Part shown: positions 17,841-27,149 of the stretch, one piece after another | How the letters are laid out: the number at the start of each line of letters is the position of its first letter | Position numbering within the stretch: the stretch's first letter is position 1 | Source: Rhodothermales bacterium | GTDB lineage: Bacteria > Bacteroidota > Rhodothermia > Rhodothermales > Bin80 | Assembly (NCBI GenBank): GCA_951812585.1 | Contig: OX638318.1 | Span: 1,304,819 to 1,368,818 of the forward strand | Length of the DNA: 64,000 bases | Direction: 5' to 3' | Position numbers and translations under genes: made by a program | The notes under the pieces: generated by a model | What the model was told of the DNA's origin: nothing | What the model saw: only the letters and a program-made list of their open reading frames with translations | Databases searched by the model: none

Positions 17841-18500
17841 ATGCACATACCTATGACTTCCGCACCCAGCGCGTGTTGCCCCGGCGTTGATGAATTCTTC
17901 AGTCAGCGGCTCGCGTATCGGGAGCTGCAGACCTACCGCCGCCGCGGGCCTTCGCGGTCTACCAAGAAGCTGATCAATGCCCTGCTCAAACAAGACATCA
18001 CCGGATGGACGCTCCTTGATATCGGCGGCGGCATTGGGGCAATTCAGCACGCTGTGCTCGACGCCGGCGGGGCCTCGGTCGTGGGCGTCGATGCATCCAA
18101 GGAATACCTGCGGGCCCTTCAGGAGGAGGCCCTCCGCCTCGGCAATCGGTTACGCACCTCTCTTTACCACAGCGATTTTGTAGCGATAGCAGACAAGCTC
18201 GATACCGCAGACATCGTCACGCTGGACCGCGTCCTGTGCTGCTACAAAGATCTCGAGTCGCTTGTCGCTGCATCGACCGCAAAGGTGCGGCGTGTATATG
18301 GCCTGGTGTATCCGCGCGGCTCACTGCTTTCACGCCTTGGCATCTTTCTCTTCAACGCGTCCATGTGGCTGACGCGCAAGGAGTTTCGTACGCATTTTCA
18401 CCACCCGGACAAGATTCACAGCCTAGTAGCCGCGGCAGGACTATCCGAATCGTACCGCGCCAACACCCTCTTGTGGCAGGTGGAGGTTTACAGCCGTTAG
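17841..18500 (+). CDS. Class I SAM-dependent methyltransferase
   Basis: A 219-residue cytoplasmic methyltransferase. Motif I is LLDIGGGIG (58-66), followed by the acidic end of beta 2 (VVGVDAS, about 79-85) and a motif at DIVTLDRVLCCYKD (about 125-138), the arrangement of small-molecule methyltransferases of the BchM/UbiE type. The end (THFHHPDKIHSLVAAAGL) resembles the same group. The substrate cannot be told. An ATG four codons downstream is an alternative start. It is followed after 140 bp by a lipoprotein gene in the same direction. Confidence 0.8.
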   Translation: MHIPMTSAPSACCPGVDEFFSQRLAYRELQTYRRRGPSRSTKKLINALLKQDITGWTLLDIGGGIGAIQHAVLDAGGASVVGVDASKEYLRALQEEALRLGNRLRTSLYHSDFVAIADKLDTADIVTLDRVLCCYKDLESLVAASTAKVRRVYGLVYPRGSLLSRLGIFLFNASMWLTRKEFRTHFHHPDKIHSLVAAAGLSESYRANTLLWQVEVYSR

Positions 18501-18640
18501 CCGATTCGCCATCCGATGACCGCTTTCATGCCGGCAGGTTCGGGCTCGGCAACCGGGGATGCAAGGCGCGATGCAGGCATGGGCATCCCAGCGCACCGAT
18601 AGCTGCTGCACCTGCATCTGGTACGTCCGCATATCAGCTA

Positions 18641-19432
18641 ATGCGCAGTCTCCGTTCATATGGACAACGCAAACGCTTGACGCGCTGCTGGTTGCTTGTT
18701 GTGCTCTGCGCAACGCTGTCGCTGTCTGCCTGTACGTCGCTGAAGCAGACGCTGTCGAACAAGGCATGCCACCTGTCTCCGGAGAATCCGTTTGACGTGG
18801 TGACAATTGACCTCAGCCGCCATACCGTGGAACTCCTCTGGACGGACGAATACGGCGCACCCCTGCGCACGCTGGACAATGCTTTGACGCTGCTTCAGTC
18901 GCGCGGAGACTCGGTTGTGGCGCTGACCAATGGCGGCATCTACACACGTGAGCTAGTTTCGCTGGGACTCTATGTGGAAGGCGGCAAAAGGCTCGTGCCA
19001 CTCAACAGCGGGGATGGTTACGGAAACTTCTACCTGAAGCCCAATGGGGTCTTTATGATCCGAAGCGGCCGTGCCCGGATCGTAGAATCCTCCCGGTACG
19101 ACGCCGACGGCTACGTGCCGGATTATGCCCTGCAGTCCGGGCCGCTCTTGGTGCTCGATGGAGAGATCCACCCGGCCTTCACACCGGGCTCCACTAACTG
19201 CAGACTACGCAGTGGCATCGGCGTGGATGCAGAGGGTCGCGTCTACCTGGCGATATCCAACGGGGCCGTGAACTTCTATGACTTCGCACTGCTCTTTAAG
19301 AGGACGCTGCAGTGCGATAACGCCTTGTACCTTGATGGTGCGATCTCTGCGCTCTATGCCCCGACTCTCGGGCGAGAGGCCATGTCGGGAAGGCGATTCG
19401 CCACGTTTCTCGCCGTGTTAGCCGCAGAATAA
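18641..19432 (+). CDS. DUF2233/NAGPA-like phosphodiester glycosidase family lipoprotein
   Basis: A 263-residue exported protein. ATG 18641 gives a basic N-terminus and a lipobox (LSLSAC, about residue 27); the frame is open much further upstream but that part overlaps the methyltransferase and is not signal-like. The body matches the phosphodiester glycosidase/DUF2233 family: ALTNGGIYTRELVSLGLYVEGG, GDGYGNFYLKPNGVF, ALQSGPLLVLDGEIHPAF and a C-terminal CDNALYLDGAISALY. Relatives remove capping sugars from phosphodiesters or act on cell-wall polymers. The substrate here is unknown. A tRNA gene on the other strand begins 14 bp after its stop. Confidence 0.8.
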   Translation: MRSLRSYGQRKRLTRCWLLVVLCATLSLSACTSLKQTLSNKACHLSPENPFDVVTIDLSRHTVELLWTDEYGAPLRTLDNALTLLQSRGDSVVALTNGGIYTRELVSLGLYVEGGKRLVPLNSGDGYGNFYLKPNGVFMIRSGRARIVESSRYDADGYVPDYALQSGPLLVLDGEIHPAFTPGSTNCRLRSGIGVDAEGRVYLAISNGAVNFYDFALLFKRTLQCDNALYLDGAISALYAPTLGREAMSGRRFATFLAVLAAE

Positions 19433-19445
19433 GCCAGAAGGGCGT

Positions 19446-19517
19446 TGCCCCGCCAGGATTCGAACCTGGAACCTCCTGGTCCAGAGCCAGGCGCTCTGCC
19501 ACTTGAGCTACAGGGCA
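19446..19517 (-). tRNA. tRNA-Gln (anticodon CTG)
   Basis: A 72-base cloverleaf. Acceptor stem TGCCCTG/CGGGGCA with the weak first pair U-A typical of tRNA-Gln, D stem GCTC/GAGC, anticodon stem CCTGG/CCAGG with loop CTCTGGA (anticodon CTG), and T arm CCAGG-TTCGAAT-CCTGG. CCA is not encoded. It reads CAG codons. Confidence 0.93.
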
Positions 19518-19528
19518 AGGGCGTCATT

Positions 19529-20317
19529 CTACGTCGAATGGGCCTCCGTAGTTCGCTGTACGAGGCCATCGACATGCGCACGCGTGACGCCGCGCCACGC
19601 GGCCAATTGCTGCGCCATCACGCCGCGCACCTTCTCCTTGAGGGCCGCGGTATCCTTCGCCTTGAGACCCGTCGTGGATACCGGCGCCAAGACGCGGACG
19701 CGAACGTCCGCGGTGCCAAAGCGCCAGCCGCCGCGGGGGAGTGCGTACTGTGATCCGTCAATGACCATGGGCAAGACAGGCACCTGCGTCTTTATTGCCA
19801 GCATGAACGCCCCGTCATTAAACGCATACAGCCGACCATCGGGAGAGCGCGTGCCCTCCGGAAAGAACATCACCGATACCTTTTGCTTGAGATACTGGCG
19901 CGCAGCTACCAGTGCGCGCGCGCCGCTGGCCCGGTCGCCGCGGCGCACCGTGATATCGCCCACCAGCCGCATGAGAATGCCGATCAACGGGGTTCTCAGC
20001 AGTTCTTTCTTGGCCACCCATTTCATCTCCCAGGGCACACAGCTGAGTATGGGAATGTCCGCCAGGGCCAAATGGTTGGACACCACGACATACGGATTGC
20101 GCGGGTTATCCAGGACGGTGCCCTCAAACCTGATGCGCCACGCGCGGTTTACCTTCGACATCGCGCGACCCAGGCGGCGAAAAAACCGCCCGCACCGGTA
20201 CAACCCCGGCTCCCGGTCAAAAAGCCGTGCCACCGCCGTCATGGGCACCCATAAGGCAATCAGCGACACCAATCCCGCCCACGTAAGCGTCGATTCGAGC
20301 TTGGAACGCAGCTCCAT
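19529..20317 (-). CDS. plsC: 1-acyl-sn-glycerol-3-phosphate acyltransferase
   Basis: A 262-residue membrane-associated acyltransferase that makes phosphatidic acid from lysophosphatidic acid. The catalytic NHLALAD box (NHx4D, 81-87) and the FPEGTR glycerophosphate-binding box (152-157) are intact, and an N-terminal hydrophobic segment (about 10-32) would hold it at the inner membrane. It is divergent from ribD with only about 80 bp between them, and its 3' end lies 11 bp from the tRNA gene on the same strand, so the two may be co-transcribed. Confidence 0.9.
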   Translation of the reverse strand: MELRSKLESTLTWAGLVSLIALWVPMTAVARLFDREPGLYRCGRFFRRLGRAMSKVNRAWRIRFEGTVLDNPRNPYVVVSNHLALADIPILSCVPWEMKWVAKKELLRTPLIGILMRLVGDITVRRGDRASGARALVAARQYLKQKVSVMFFPEGTRSPDGRLYAFNDGAFMLAIKTQVPVLPMVIDGSQYALPRGGWRFGTADVRVRVLAPVSTTGLKAKDTAALKEKVRGVMAQQLAAWRGVTRAHVDGLVQRTTEAHST

Positions 20318-20396
20318 CCGTATACCATTAATTGGTGCCCGTAAGAACGTATTTCTGCACTAGTTCGTTTCTTTTGGCGGATTGTAGCAGGAGGTC

Positions 20397-21494
20397 ATGA
20401 CACCAAAGGATCACAACCGTTGGATGAAGCGCTGCCTTCTGCTGGCAGCGAAAGGCCAAAGCCGGGTCAGCCCCAACCCGCGTGTCGGTGCGGTGGTCGT
20501 GGGCCAAGATGGTATGCTCCTAGGCTCTGGATACCACCGCATCTACGGCGGTGATCACGCGGAGCGCATCGCCCTTAGGCAAGCGGCTGAGCGGTTTCCG
20601 GCGCGCACCCTGGAGCAGGCCACGCTCTACGTAAACCTGGAGCCATGCAATCACACGGGCAAGACGCCCCCGTGCACGGAAGCGGTGCTTCAGCATAACA
20701 TACCGCGGGTCGTGGTGGGCATGATGGATCCGAACCCGACGGCCGGCGGCGGTATAGCGGCCCTGCGTGCCCACGGCGTGGATGTGGTGGCGGGCTGCAT
20801 GGAACATGAATGTCGGCGACTCAACGAGGCGTTCCTGCATCGCTTGGTCAGCCGAAGACCACTTGTCACGCTGAAGATTGCGCAGACACTGGATGGCCGA
20901 GTCGCGACGGTGACGGGCGCATCCCAGTGGATCACAGGTCCCGATGCACAATTCGCCGTACACAGGCTCCGCGCCGACATGGACGGAATCCTGGTCGGCA
21001 GTGGCACGGCCCGTATGGACAACCCTTCGCTGACCGTGCGAAGGGTTGCCGGGCCCAATCCGCGCCGCTTCGTACTGGACCGATGCGGCACCTTGCCTAA
21101 AAGTCTGAAGCTCTTCAGCGATGACCTCCCGACCATTGCGGTTGTCGGGCCTCGGGCTGCACCAGCCTATGCAGCGCTGCTGCGTGCGTGCGGCGGCTCC
21201 CTCTTGCAGGTGCCCGAACGGGAGGGCCACCTGGACCTGCAGCATTTGCTTGAACACATGAGCCTGCAGTCGCTCCTGGTGGAGGCCGGGCCAGGACTCG
21301 CCACGGCGCTCTTGCGCCAGGACCTCGTGGACCGCCTCTTCGTCTTCATTGCGCCCAAGGTCCTAGGCGGCGGCATCCCGTCTTTTGACGGGCTGGGCAT
21401 CACTACGCTGACGGATGCCCTAACCTTTGCCGAGCACGTCTGGGAAGACGACGGGTACAACATGCTGCTGCGCGGGTACCTGCGGGCGGTATAG
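20397..21494 (+). CDS. ribD: Bifunctional diaminohydroxyphosphoribosylaminopyrimidine deaminase/5-amino-6-(5-phosphoribosylamino)uracil reductase
   Basis: Second and third steps of riboflavin synthesis. The 365-residue protein has the N-terminal zinc deaminase domain with HAE (54-56) and PC-x7-PPC (Cys 84 and 93), and a C-terminal NADPH reductase domain (from about 150, LVTLKIAQTLDGRVAT, SQWITG). Both halves are complete. AGCAGGAGG precedes the ATG with good spacing. The riboflavin synthase gene follows after 14 bp in the same direction, so the pair forms a small rib operon; the other rib genes are not in the window, and no FMN riboswitch could be recognised in the 79 bp upstream. Confidence 0.95.
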   Translation: MTPKDHNRWMKRCLLLAAKGQSRVSPNPRVGAVVVGQDGMLLGSGYHRIYGGDHAERIALRQAAERFPARTLEQATLYVNLEPCNHTGKTPPCTEAVLQHNIPRVVVGMMDPNPTAGGGIAALRAHGVDVVAGCMEHECRRLNEAFLHRLVSRRPLVTLKIAQTLDGRVATVTGASQWITGPDAQFAVHRLRADMDGILVGSGTARMDNPSLTVRRVAGPNPRRFVLDRCGTLPKSLKLFSDDLPTIAVVGPRAAPAYAALLRACGGSLLQVPEREGHLDLQHLLEHMSLQSLLVEAGPGLATALLRQDLVDRLFVFIAPKVLGGGIPSFDGLGITTLTDALTFAEHVWEDDGYNMLLRGYLRAV

Positions 21495-21508
21495 ATCAAG
21501 ACACACAA

Positions 21509-22102
21509 ATGTTCACGGGCATTATCGAAACGGTCGGCAGGGTCGCAGCGCTGGAGGACCGCGCAGGCGGCCGCTTGCTGCGCATTGAAGCTGGATTTGC
21601 TGATGCGCTGGCCATAGGCCAAAGTGTCGCGGTTAGCGGAGCCTGTCTTACCGTGACCGCTACGCACCAGGGAGCCTTCGAAGCCAATGCCGTACAGGAA
21701 ACGCTCCGCAAGACTAACCTCGGCCGCCTTGTGCGGGGGGCGCCGGTGAATCTGGAGCGTGCCATGCCTGCGAACGGTCGGTTCGAAGGGCACATCGTGC
21801 AAGGCCATGTGGACGGAACCTGCCGTGTTTTGAAGGCGACCCCTTCGCAAGGGGATCGCTTGTATACGTGCGATACGCCGCCCGAGCTGCAGCACTACGT
21901 CGTGCGCAAGGGGTCCATTGCCCTGGACGGCATCAGCCTGACGGTTGCAAGGGCCGACCCGTCCTCATTTGCCGTGGCCATTATTCCCCATACCTACGCG
22001 CACACCACGGCTCGAGCCTGGCAGGAAGGTACAGTACTTAATGTGGAGTGCGACATTTTGGGCAAGTACGTGGCGCGCTACCTGGCGGCGCGCATTGGGT
22101 AG
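21509..22102 (+). CDS. ribE: Riboflavin synthase alpha chain
   Basis: Final step of riboflavin synthesis, dismutation of two lumazine molecules. The protein has 197 residues, normal for the family, with the conserved N-terminus MFTGIIETVG and the two lumazine-binding repeats (about 1-95 and 96-190; second repeat begins with EGHIVQGHVDG and includes KGSIALDGISLTV). It lies directly behind ribD. Confidence 0.95.
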   Translation: MFTGIIETVGRVAALEDRAGGRLLRIEAGFADALAIGQSVAVSGACLTVTATHQGAFEANAVQETLRKTNLGRLVRGAPVNLERAMPANGRFEGHIVQGHVDGTCRVLKATPSQGDRLYTCDTPPELQHYVVRKGSIALDGISLTVARADPSSFAVAIIPHTYAHTTARAWQEGTVLNVECDILGKYVARYLAARIG

Positions 22103-22488
22103 GGCTGCGGGTCCAAGCCCAACGGAAATTTGAGCATGCAAGGCTGGATGATTCTGGCATGTTTAGCCTAGTTGATAATCTACCCAAGTGAAGACGGTTG
22201 GCCGCCTATGGCGCCGAATTTCCCAGCATGCGGACCTTGACTCCCTCATGATCACCGCGGAGTGGGTTGTACCGGCTTCTATCGTGTTGACATGTGACCT
22301 GGCAAGATCCAACTCGCCGCATGGTCCAACGCTGTTCGAATGCCGCGTTCTTGACACTTTGTCTTATTCGATTGGAGAGTCATTCAGCCCCTTGGGCCCA
22401 GTGATAGAATTCAGTAAGTCCCAAGCCATTCACGGCTGGTAGAACAGCGACACGGCACCGGGAATTGCAAAACACCGCTCCCAGTGCA
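22103..22488. other. Intergenic region without recognisable gene
   Basis: About 386 bp after ribE. A GTG-initiated frame at 22188-22442 has no known domain and no clear ribosome binding site; nothing else is visible. Confidence 0.4.
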
Positions 22489-22803
22489 ATGGCTGCTGAT
22501 GATCACCTTGATGCAGAACCTGAGTCCGATGAGCGTGCCCAGCTGTACGACATCCTCTTGCGCACCGGCCTCAACGGTCGAGATACCTATCTTCTTATCC
22601 AACTAATAGAAGAAATGGCCTCCGCCAACCCCATCCATCGCTTCGACGCCGAGCTTGATGTGCAAAAGGCCGAAATAGACGCGCTGCTTGATGCACGAAG
22701 GGCCGAACTCCGATTCATCCAATGGGGCATCCAAATCATCATCCTCAGCCTCACTTTAGCCCTCGGCATAACGGTTGGTATCCTTATCGCGCAGGCCAGC
22801 TAA
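22489..22803 (+). CDS. Small coiled-coil protein with C-terminal membrane helix
   Basis: A 104-residue protein, start ATG 22489 (a TTG at 22465 is possible). The first half is acidic and helical (LYDILLRTGLNGRDTYLLIQLIEEM), followed by a coiled-coil-like stretch (DAELDVQKAEIDALLDARRAEL, about 55-76) and one C-terminal membrane helix (IQIIILSLTLALGITVGILI, about 82-101). A relative of its N-terminal half is encoded at 17145-17372. The layout recalls small tail-anchored proteins such as DUF1640-type; function unknown. Confidence 0.6.
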   Translation: MAADDHLDAEPESDERAQLYDILLRTGLNGRDTYLLIQLIEEMASANPIHRFDAELDVQKAEIDALLDARRAELRFIQWGIQIIILSLTLALGITVGILIAQAS

Positions 22804-23510
22804 CCCCGCTATCGCGAACAGGCCATTCCCTGATGTGGCGTTTCTCCGAGGCTGTACTACTGTTCCAATAGCCTGACGACCGTATTATGGCTACGCGGGC
22901 ATGACGGGAGTAGGCGGCGGACATGCTGAGAGATTTCTACCGTCCGGCCTGTGGAGTTCCACCAAGGTGGCACCGCGATTGGCTGGCTGTGCGCGGCGCC
23001 GGCACGACCGCTGTGTCCGAAGCACGTTCCATCCAGCCCTTCGGCTTTGTCGGCGGCTTGATGCACTGGGTGATTTGTCGCGTTCCAGATCCGAAAAGGG
23101 AGGCTTGAGGATCACCGAAGGCGCGGGCGATGGTCGTGGGCGTCTGAACAGTGGCCCGGGTGAGGCAGGTGACTTGCGGGTGTACGCCTTCGAGGTTGGT
23201 CGGGGCTGGTTTTGATGAGCCCGATGATCTGGAGTCTTCTGATTCCGTCGGGTTCGAAGAATACATTCTGCCAGGTGAGGAGTGCGGCCTCGCTTCTGCG
23301 CAACGGGATATTGCGAAAGCACGTACGGAAGCGATTGTCGAGCAGTCCGCGCTGGCTGGCGGTTATAGGGGATTTTGGGTGTCCGCCGCGGCCGATTCGC
23401 GGCAAGAGAGCAGTGACATCAACGGCAGCTGCGATGAGCGGGGCTGCCTGTTGCGTTGCTCCCGGATTACGGTCCCAGAGCTGCATCCTGGCAAGGCCGG
23501 GGACGCGCTG
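22804..23510. other. Long region without recognisable gene
   Basis: About 700 bp. Long frames are open on both strands (for example minus-strand 23112-23486 and 22891-23322), but the translations are Arg/Pro/Ser-rich and match no family I know. No RNA gene, repeat or transposase could be recognised either. Confidence 0.45.
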
Positions 23511-24182
23511 CTACATCGGCATGGCGATGAGATTGCTGACATGCACGTTCAGCGCATGGTTGATGCGCAGTCCATAGGTGCCTTGCGTGTTGACCTCGCC
23601 GTGCGGCAGGCGGGCGACCAACTGATTGTTGATCCAGAACAGCACATCGTTGGGCCCGTTGACGACGGCAATCTTGTTCTCGATGGAGCCTTCGCTATCG
23701 GGCCCATACGTCACGATGGCATCGTGGGGCGTCCAGTCGTTGATCACCGCGGTTTCTGCACCAACGCGCCGCTTGATGAGAAACTCTCCGCTGTTGCGCA
23801 GCAGGAAGTAGTCGTAGGTAATGGAGTCCGTGTCCAAATGCTGACCCGCAAAAAACAGGCCGTACGCTTCGCGTCGCTCGCCCGGGTCGAACAGGTGAAT
23901 CGTCGTTTCAACGCGGTACCACCCGTCCGCGATGCTGTATGGGTGGTAGAAGATCGCCGCCGGCCCCGTCGTGATGTGCCAGCCAGGCGTCATGTTCACA
24001 AACCAGATGTCAACGCTGTCCTGAACCGACCCGATCTTGACATCGGGCATGGGTCGATCCGTGCGCACAACCCAGGTCGGCGGGGTAGCCAGGTTGTCGC
24101 CTTCCGGATTCTGCGGATCAGGCTGGGCACGGAGCGGAAGCGCAAACAGGACAATGGTCAGAAGGATAGCTAAACGGCGCAT
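23511..24182 (-). CDS. Secreted hypothetical protein, concanavalin-like beta sandwich
   Basis: A 223-residue exported protein. ATG 24180-24182 gives a clean signal peptide (RRLAILLTIVLFALPLRAQ); the frame is open further upstream but that part is not signal-like. The mature protein is beta-rich, with WHITTGPAAIFYHP, YRVETTIHLFDPGERREAYGLFF, YDYFLLRNSGEFLIKRR and a C-terminal VNTQGTYGLRINHALNVHVSN, which looks like a jelly-roll/LamG-like fold of the family-16-like or DUF1080-like class. No catalytic residues are obvious. A long frame on the opposite strand over the same bases is a shadow. Confidence 0.7.
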   Translation of the reverse strand: MRRLAILLTIVLFALPLRAQPDPQNPEGDNLATPPTWVVRTDRPMPDVKIGSVQDSVDIWFVNMTPGWHITTGPAAIFYHPYSIADGWYRVETTIHLFDPGERREAYGLFFAGQHLDTDSITYDYFLLRNSGEFLIKRRVGAETAVINDWTPHDAIVTYGPDSEGSIENKIAVVNGPNDVLFWINNQLVARLPHGEVNTQGTYGLRINHALNVHVSNLIAMPM

Positions 24183-24448
24183 CGGCGTGTCAAGCAATTT
24201 GGTGGATGACCATCCAATATACCCAAAACAGGACAGTGCCACACGCATGCGGGTAGACCAGGAGCTGTCGTCAAACGGCACCGGGCAGTGTCCGTGCGCA
24301 TGAGAATGGCCGGTGAGCGAACGGTATGGGCAAGCCACTGTACGCAATTTATGCGCATTGGCTTAGTAGGCAGGCCATGCAGACGCACATGCTCGCGAAC
24401 ATTGCACGCTGGTTTGGCGTATTTGTGTGTTCACCTTGAGCGATTATC

Positions 24449-25840
24449 GTGCTGCACGAAATCCCCATCCTGGAAGACCTGGACACGCGGAAGCTGCCAT
24501 ACGCGGAGACGAACGGAAGAAGGCAGGTGTATCTGGAAACGTACGGGTGCCAGATGAACGTCTCTGATTCTGAAATCGTGGCGGCCGTGCTGCGCGAGAG
24601 TGGATACGGATTAACGCGTGATGCTGCTCAGGCCGATGTGGTGCTGCTCAACACATGCGCGATTCGCGAAAACGCAGAGCAGAAGGTGCGCCACCGCTTG
24701 GACCATCTCCGTGCACAAAAGCGCAAGCGCACCGGTGCGCTCACCATCGGAGTGCTGGGCTGCATGGCGGAGCGGCTGCGGCACCGGCTCCTGGAACAGG
24801 AACAACTTATTGACCTCGTCGCGGGGCCTGACGCCTATCGCGACCTGCCGCGCCTGCTCCAGGAAACGCAGGAAACCGGCCAGGCTGCCATCAACGTGCA
24901 GCTGTCACGAGAAGAGACCTACGCCGACATCGCGCCCGTGCGCGTGGACTCCAACGGCGTCTCCGCGTTTGTGTCCATCATGCGCGGCTGCGACAACATG
25001 TGCGCCTTCTGCGTAGTGCCCTTTACGCGCGGGCGTGAACGGAGCCGCCCCTTTACCACCATCCTGGATGAGTGCCAGAAGCTGGTCGAAGAAGGCTACA
25101 AGGAAGTGACGCTCCTGGGGCAGAATGTCAACTCGTATCGAGACGGGAAGGTGAACTTCGCCGCGCTGCTTTGGCGGCTTAGCGCGGCCGCGCCGACCCT
25201 GCGGATCCGCTATTCTACCAGCCACCCCAAGGACTGCACCGACGAGCTGCTCCATGTGCATCAGGCATGCGACAACGTTTGCGACTACATTCACCTGCCG
25301 GTCCAGCACGGCAACAGTGCGGTCCTGCAACGAATGCGGCGGGGATACACCATCGACACGTACCTGCACCTGATTGCGCGCGCGCGCACGATCTGCCCGG
25401 GCGTGTCCATCTCAACAGACATCATCACCGGATTCTGCGGAGAAACGGAAGCGGAGCACAGGGACACGCTCGCCCTTTTAGAGCAGGTCCGCTATGACCA
25501 CGCGTACATGTTCATGTACTCCGAGAGGCCGGATACCTATGCGGCCAAGAAGTACCGCGACGATGTCCCGCATTGGGTCAAGAAGCGGCGCCTCACCGAG
25601 GTCATCCAGCTGCAGAGCAGCATCGCGCTGCAGAACAACCAGGCAGAGATCGGTAAAGTGCACACCGTCCTCGTGGAGGGCAACAGCCGCAGGAGCGCGG
25701 ATCAACTGCGCGGTCGCACCGATACCAACAAGATGGTGGTCTTTGATCGGCAGCAGTACGCCAAAGGGCAGTACGCCAAGGTGCAAATCACCGGCTGCAC
25801 GTCAGCCACGCTCCTAGGCAAGGCGGTCGAACCGGCATAG
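24449..25840 (+). CDS. miaB: tRNA-2-methylthio-N6-dimethylallyladenosine synthase
   Basis: Radical-SAM methylthiotransferase that modifies A37 of tRNAs reading UNN codons. The 463-residue protein starts at GTG 24449. The N-terminal cluster cysteines are C34, C70 and C105; the radical SAM motif [10 protein letters not shown] has C181, C185 and C188; a C-terminal TRAM domain ends the protein (about 395-460). Family length is normal. It heads a co-directional run of genes extending to thiL. Confidence 0.95.
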   Translation: MLHEIPILEDLDTRKLPYAETNGRRQVYLETYGCQMNVSDSEIVAAVLRESGYGLTRDAAQADVVLLNTCAIRENAEQKVRHRLDHLRAQKRKRTGALTIGVLGCMAERLRHRLLEQEQLIDLVAGPDAYRDLPRLLQETQETGQAAINVQLSREETYADIAPVRVDSNGVSAFVSIMRGCDNMCAFCVVPFTRGRERSRPFTTILDECQKLVEEGYKEVTLLGQNVNSYRDGKVNFAALLWRLSAAAPTLRIRYSTSHPKDCTDELLHVHQACDNVCDYIHLPVQHGNSAVLQRMRRGYTIDTYLHLIARARTICPGVSISTDIITGFCGETEAEHRDTLALLEQVRYDHAYMFMYSERPDTYAAKKYRDDVPHWVKKRRLTEVIQLQSSIALQNNQAEIGKVHTVLVEGNSRRSADQLRGRTDTNKMVVFDRQQYAKGQYAKVQITGCTSATLLGKAVEPA

Positions 25841-25900
25841 CACGCGCCCCCGCCAAGATACCCTGATCGATAGCCTTTAGCGCATCGACTTACGCACAGC

Positions 25901-27148
25901 ATGGATCGGCAGGCAGTTCAGGAACGATTCGGCATCATCGGCACCTCGGCGACCCTGGGCCATGCGGTGGATCGCATCCGACTGGTCGCGGGCACCGACG
26001 TGACGGTGCTTCTTGAAGGTGAAAGCGGCGTCGGTAAGGAGCTTTTTGCCAACGCGATCCACGGGCTGAGCCAGCGCCGCCACAAGTCGCTCCAGGCCAT
26101 CAACATGGGGGCCATCCCCGAAGGCCTGATCGAAGCCGAGCTGTTCGGCGCCGAAAAGGGATCGTATTCCAGCTCCGTGGCCAAGCGCGTGGGCTACTTC
26201 GAAAAGGCGCACGGAGGCACGCTCTTTATGGACGAGATCGGAGAGATGCCGCCGGCCATGCAGGTGCGTCTCTTGCGCGTGCTCGAATCCGGCTCCTTCA
26301 ACCGCGTGGGATCCTCCACCGCGCAGCTGACCGATGCCCGCGTCATCGCTGCCACCAACAAAGACCTCGGGCGCGAGGTGCAGGCGGGACGTTTTCGTGA
26401 AGACTTGTACTACCGGCTGAGCACTGTGATCATCCGCGTGCCGCCGCTCAGAGAGCGGCCCGAGGATATCTATCCGCTTTTCAGGCGATTTCTGGATGAG
26501 TTTGCCGCCCGGTACCAGTGCCCGCTGCACCGGCTTGCGGACGACGCCGTACGGCTGCTCAAGCGCTATCACTGGCCTGGCAACGTGCGCGAACTTCGCA
26601 ATGTAGCCGAGGCGTCTACGATAACCTACACCGAGAAAGAGATCACCGTGGAAATGCTGCGCCCGCTGCTAAGGGGTGTGGCCTTGCACGACAACACGGC
26701 ACTGGTGCCGGTAACGCGGCAGGATGACACAGATCCTTCGGCCTTTTCGGAGCGGACCCTGATGTACCGGGCACTGGTCAGTCAACAGGTCGTGCTGCAG
26801 CAGCTGCACGAAGAGGTGCGCAAGCTGCGGTCGGGTCTCGAACGGATCGCAGCACTGCAGCAGAACAACGGAACCGTAGTGCCGGCGACCGCGCCGGCTG
26901 TGCCCCTGCTCCCCGAGCGAGCGGTGACCCCTGGCGACAATTTCATAGGGTACGTGGAAGCCCAAGACGCGGATGTGGACCCAGACAACGCAGAAACGAT
27001 CCCCACGCTCGTTGAAGCGGAGCGCGACCTTATCACGCGGGCCCTGGCCCATTTTGGGGGCAACAAGCGTAAGGCAGCCCAAGCACTCGGAATCAGCGAG
27101 CGGTCGCTCTACCGCAAGATCAAGGAAGCGCGCACAGCATCGGCTTGA
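25901..27148 (+). CDS. AAA+ sigma-54-activator-like regulator with Fis-type HTH and degenerate GAFTGA loop
   Basis: A 415-residue regulator without receiver or sensor domain. The AAA+ module starts almost at once: Walker A GESGVGKE (40-47), Walker B TLFMDEIGE (107-115), and arginine-finger region FREDLYYRLS. A linker of about 100 residues follows, then a Fis-type helix-turn-helix (371-412, NKRKAAQALGISERSLYRKI). The loop that contacts sigma-54, normally GAFTGA, reads GSYSSS (87-92), so activation by the usual sigma-54 route is doubtful. Its place between miaB and lptE appears in related genomes and suggests a role linked to the envelope. The next gene overlaps or abuts its stop. Confidence 0.88.
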   Translation: MDRQAVQERFGIIGTSATLGHAVDRIRLVAGTDVTVLLEGESGVGKELFANAIHGLSQRRHKSLQAINMGAIPEGLIEAELFGAEKGSYSSSVAKRVGYFEKAHGGTLFMDEIGEMPPAMQVRLLRVLESGSFNRVGSSTAQLTDARVIAATNKDLGREVQAGRFREDLYYRLSTVIIRVPPLRERPEDIYPLFRRFLDEFAARYQCPLHRLADDAVRLLKRYHWPGNVRELRNVAEASTITYTEKEITVEMLRPLLRGVALHDNTALVPVTRQDDTDPSAFSERTLMYRALVSQQVVLQQLHEEVRKLRSGLERIAALQQNNGTVVPATAPAVPLLPERAVTPGDNFIGYVEAQDADVDPDNAETIPTLVEAERDLITRALAHFGGNKRKAAQALGISERSLYRKIKEARTASA

Positions 27149-27149
27149 C

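Noticed and set aside
20318-20396. FMN riboswitch upstream of ribD
   Set aside because: Only 79 bp separate plsC and ribD, too short for the aptamer, and the conserved core sequences were not seen.
23151-24173. 340-residue plus-strand frame over the secreted protein gene
   Set aside because: The minus strand has a clear signal peptide and beta-sandwich protein; the plus-strand product has no recognisable feature.
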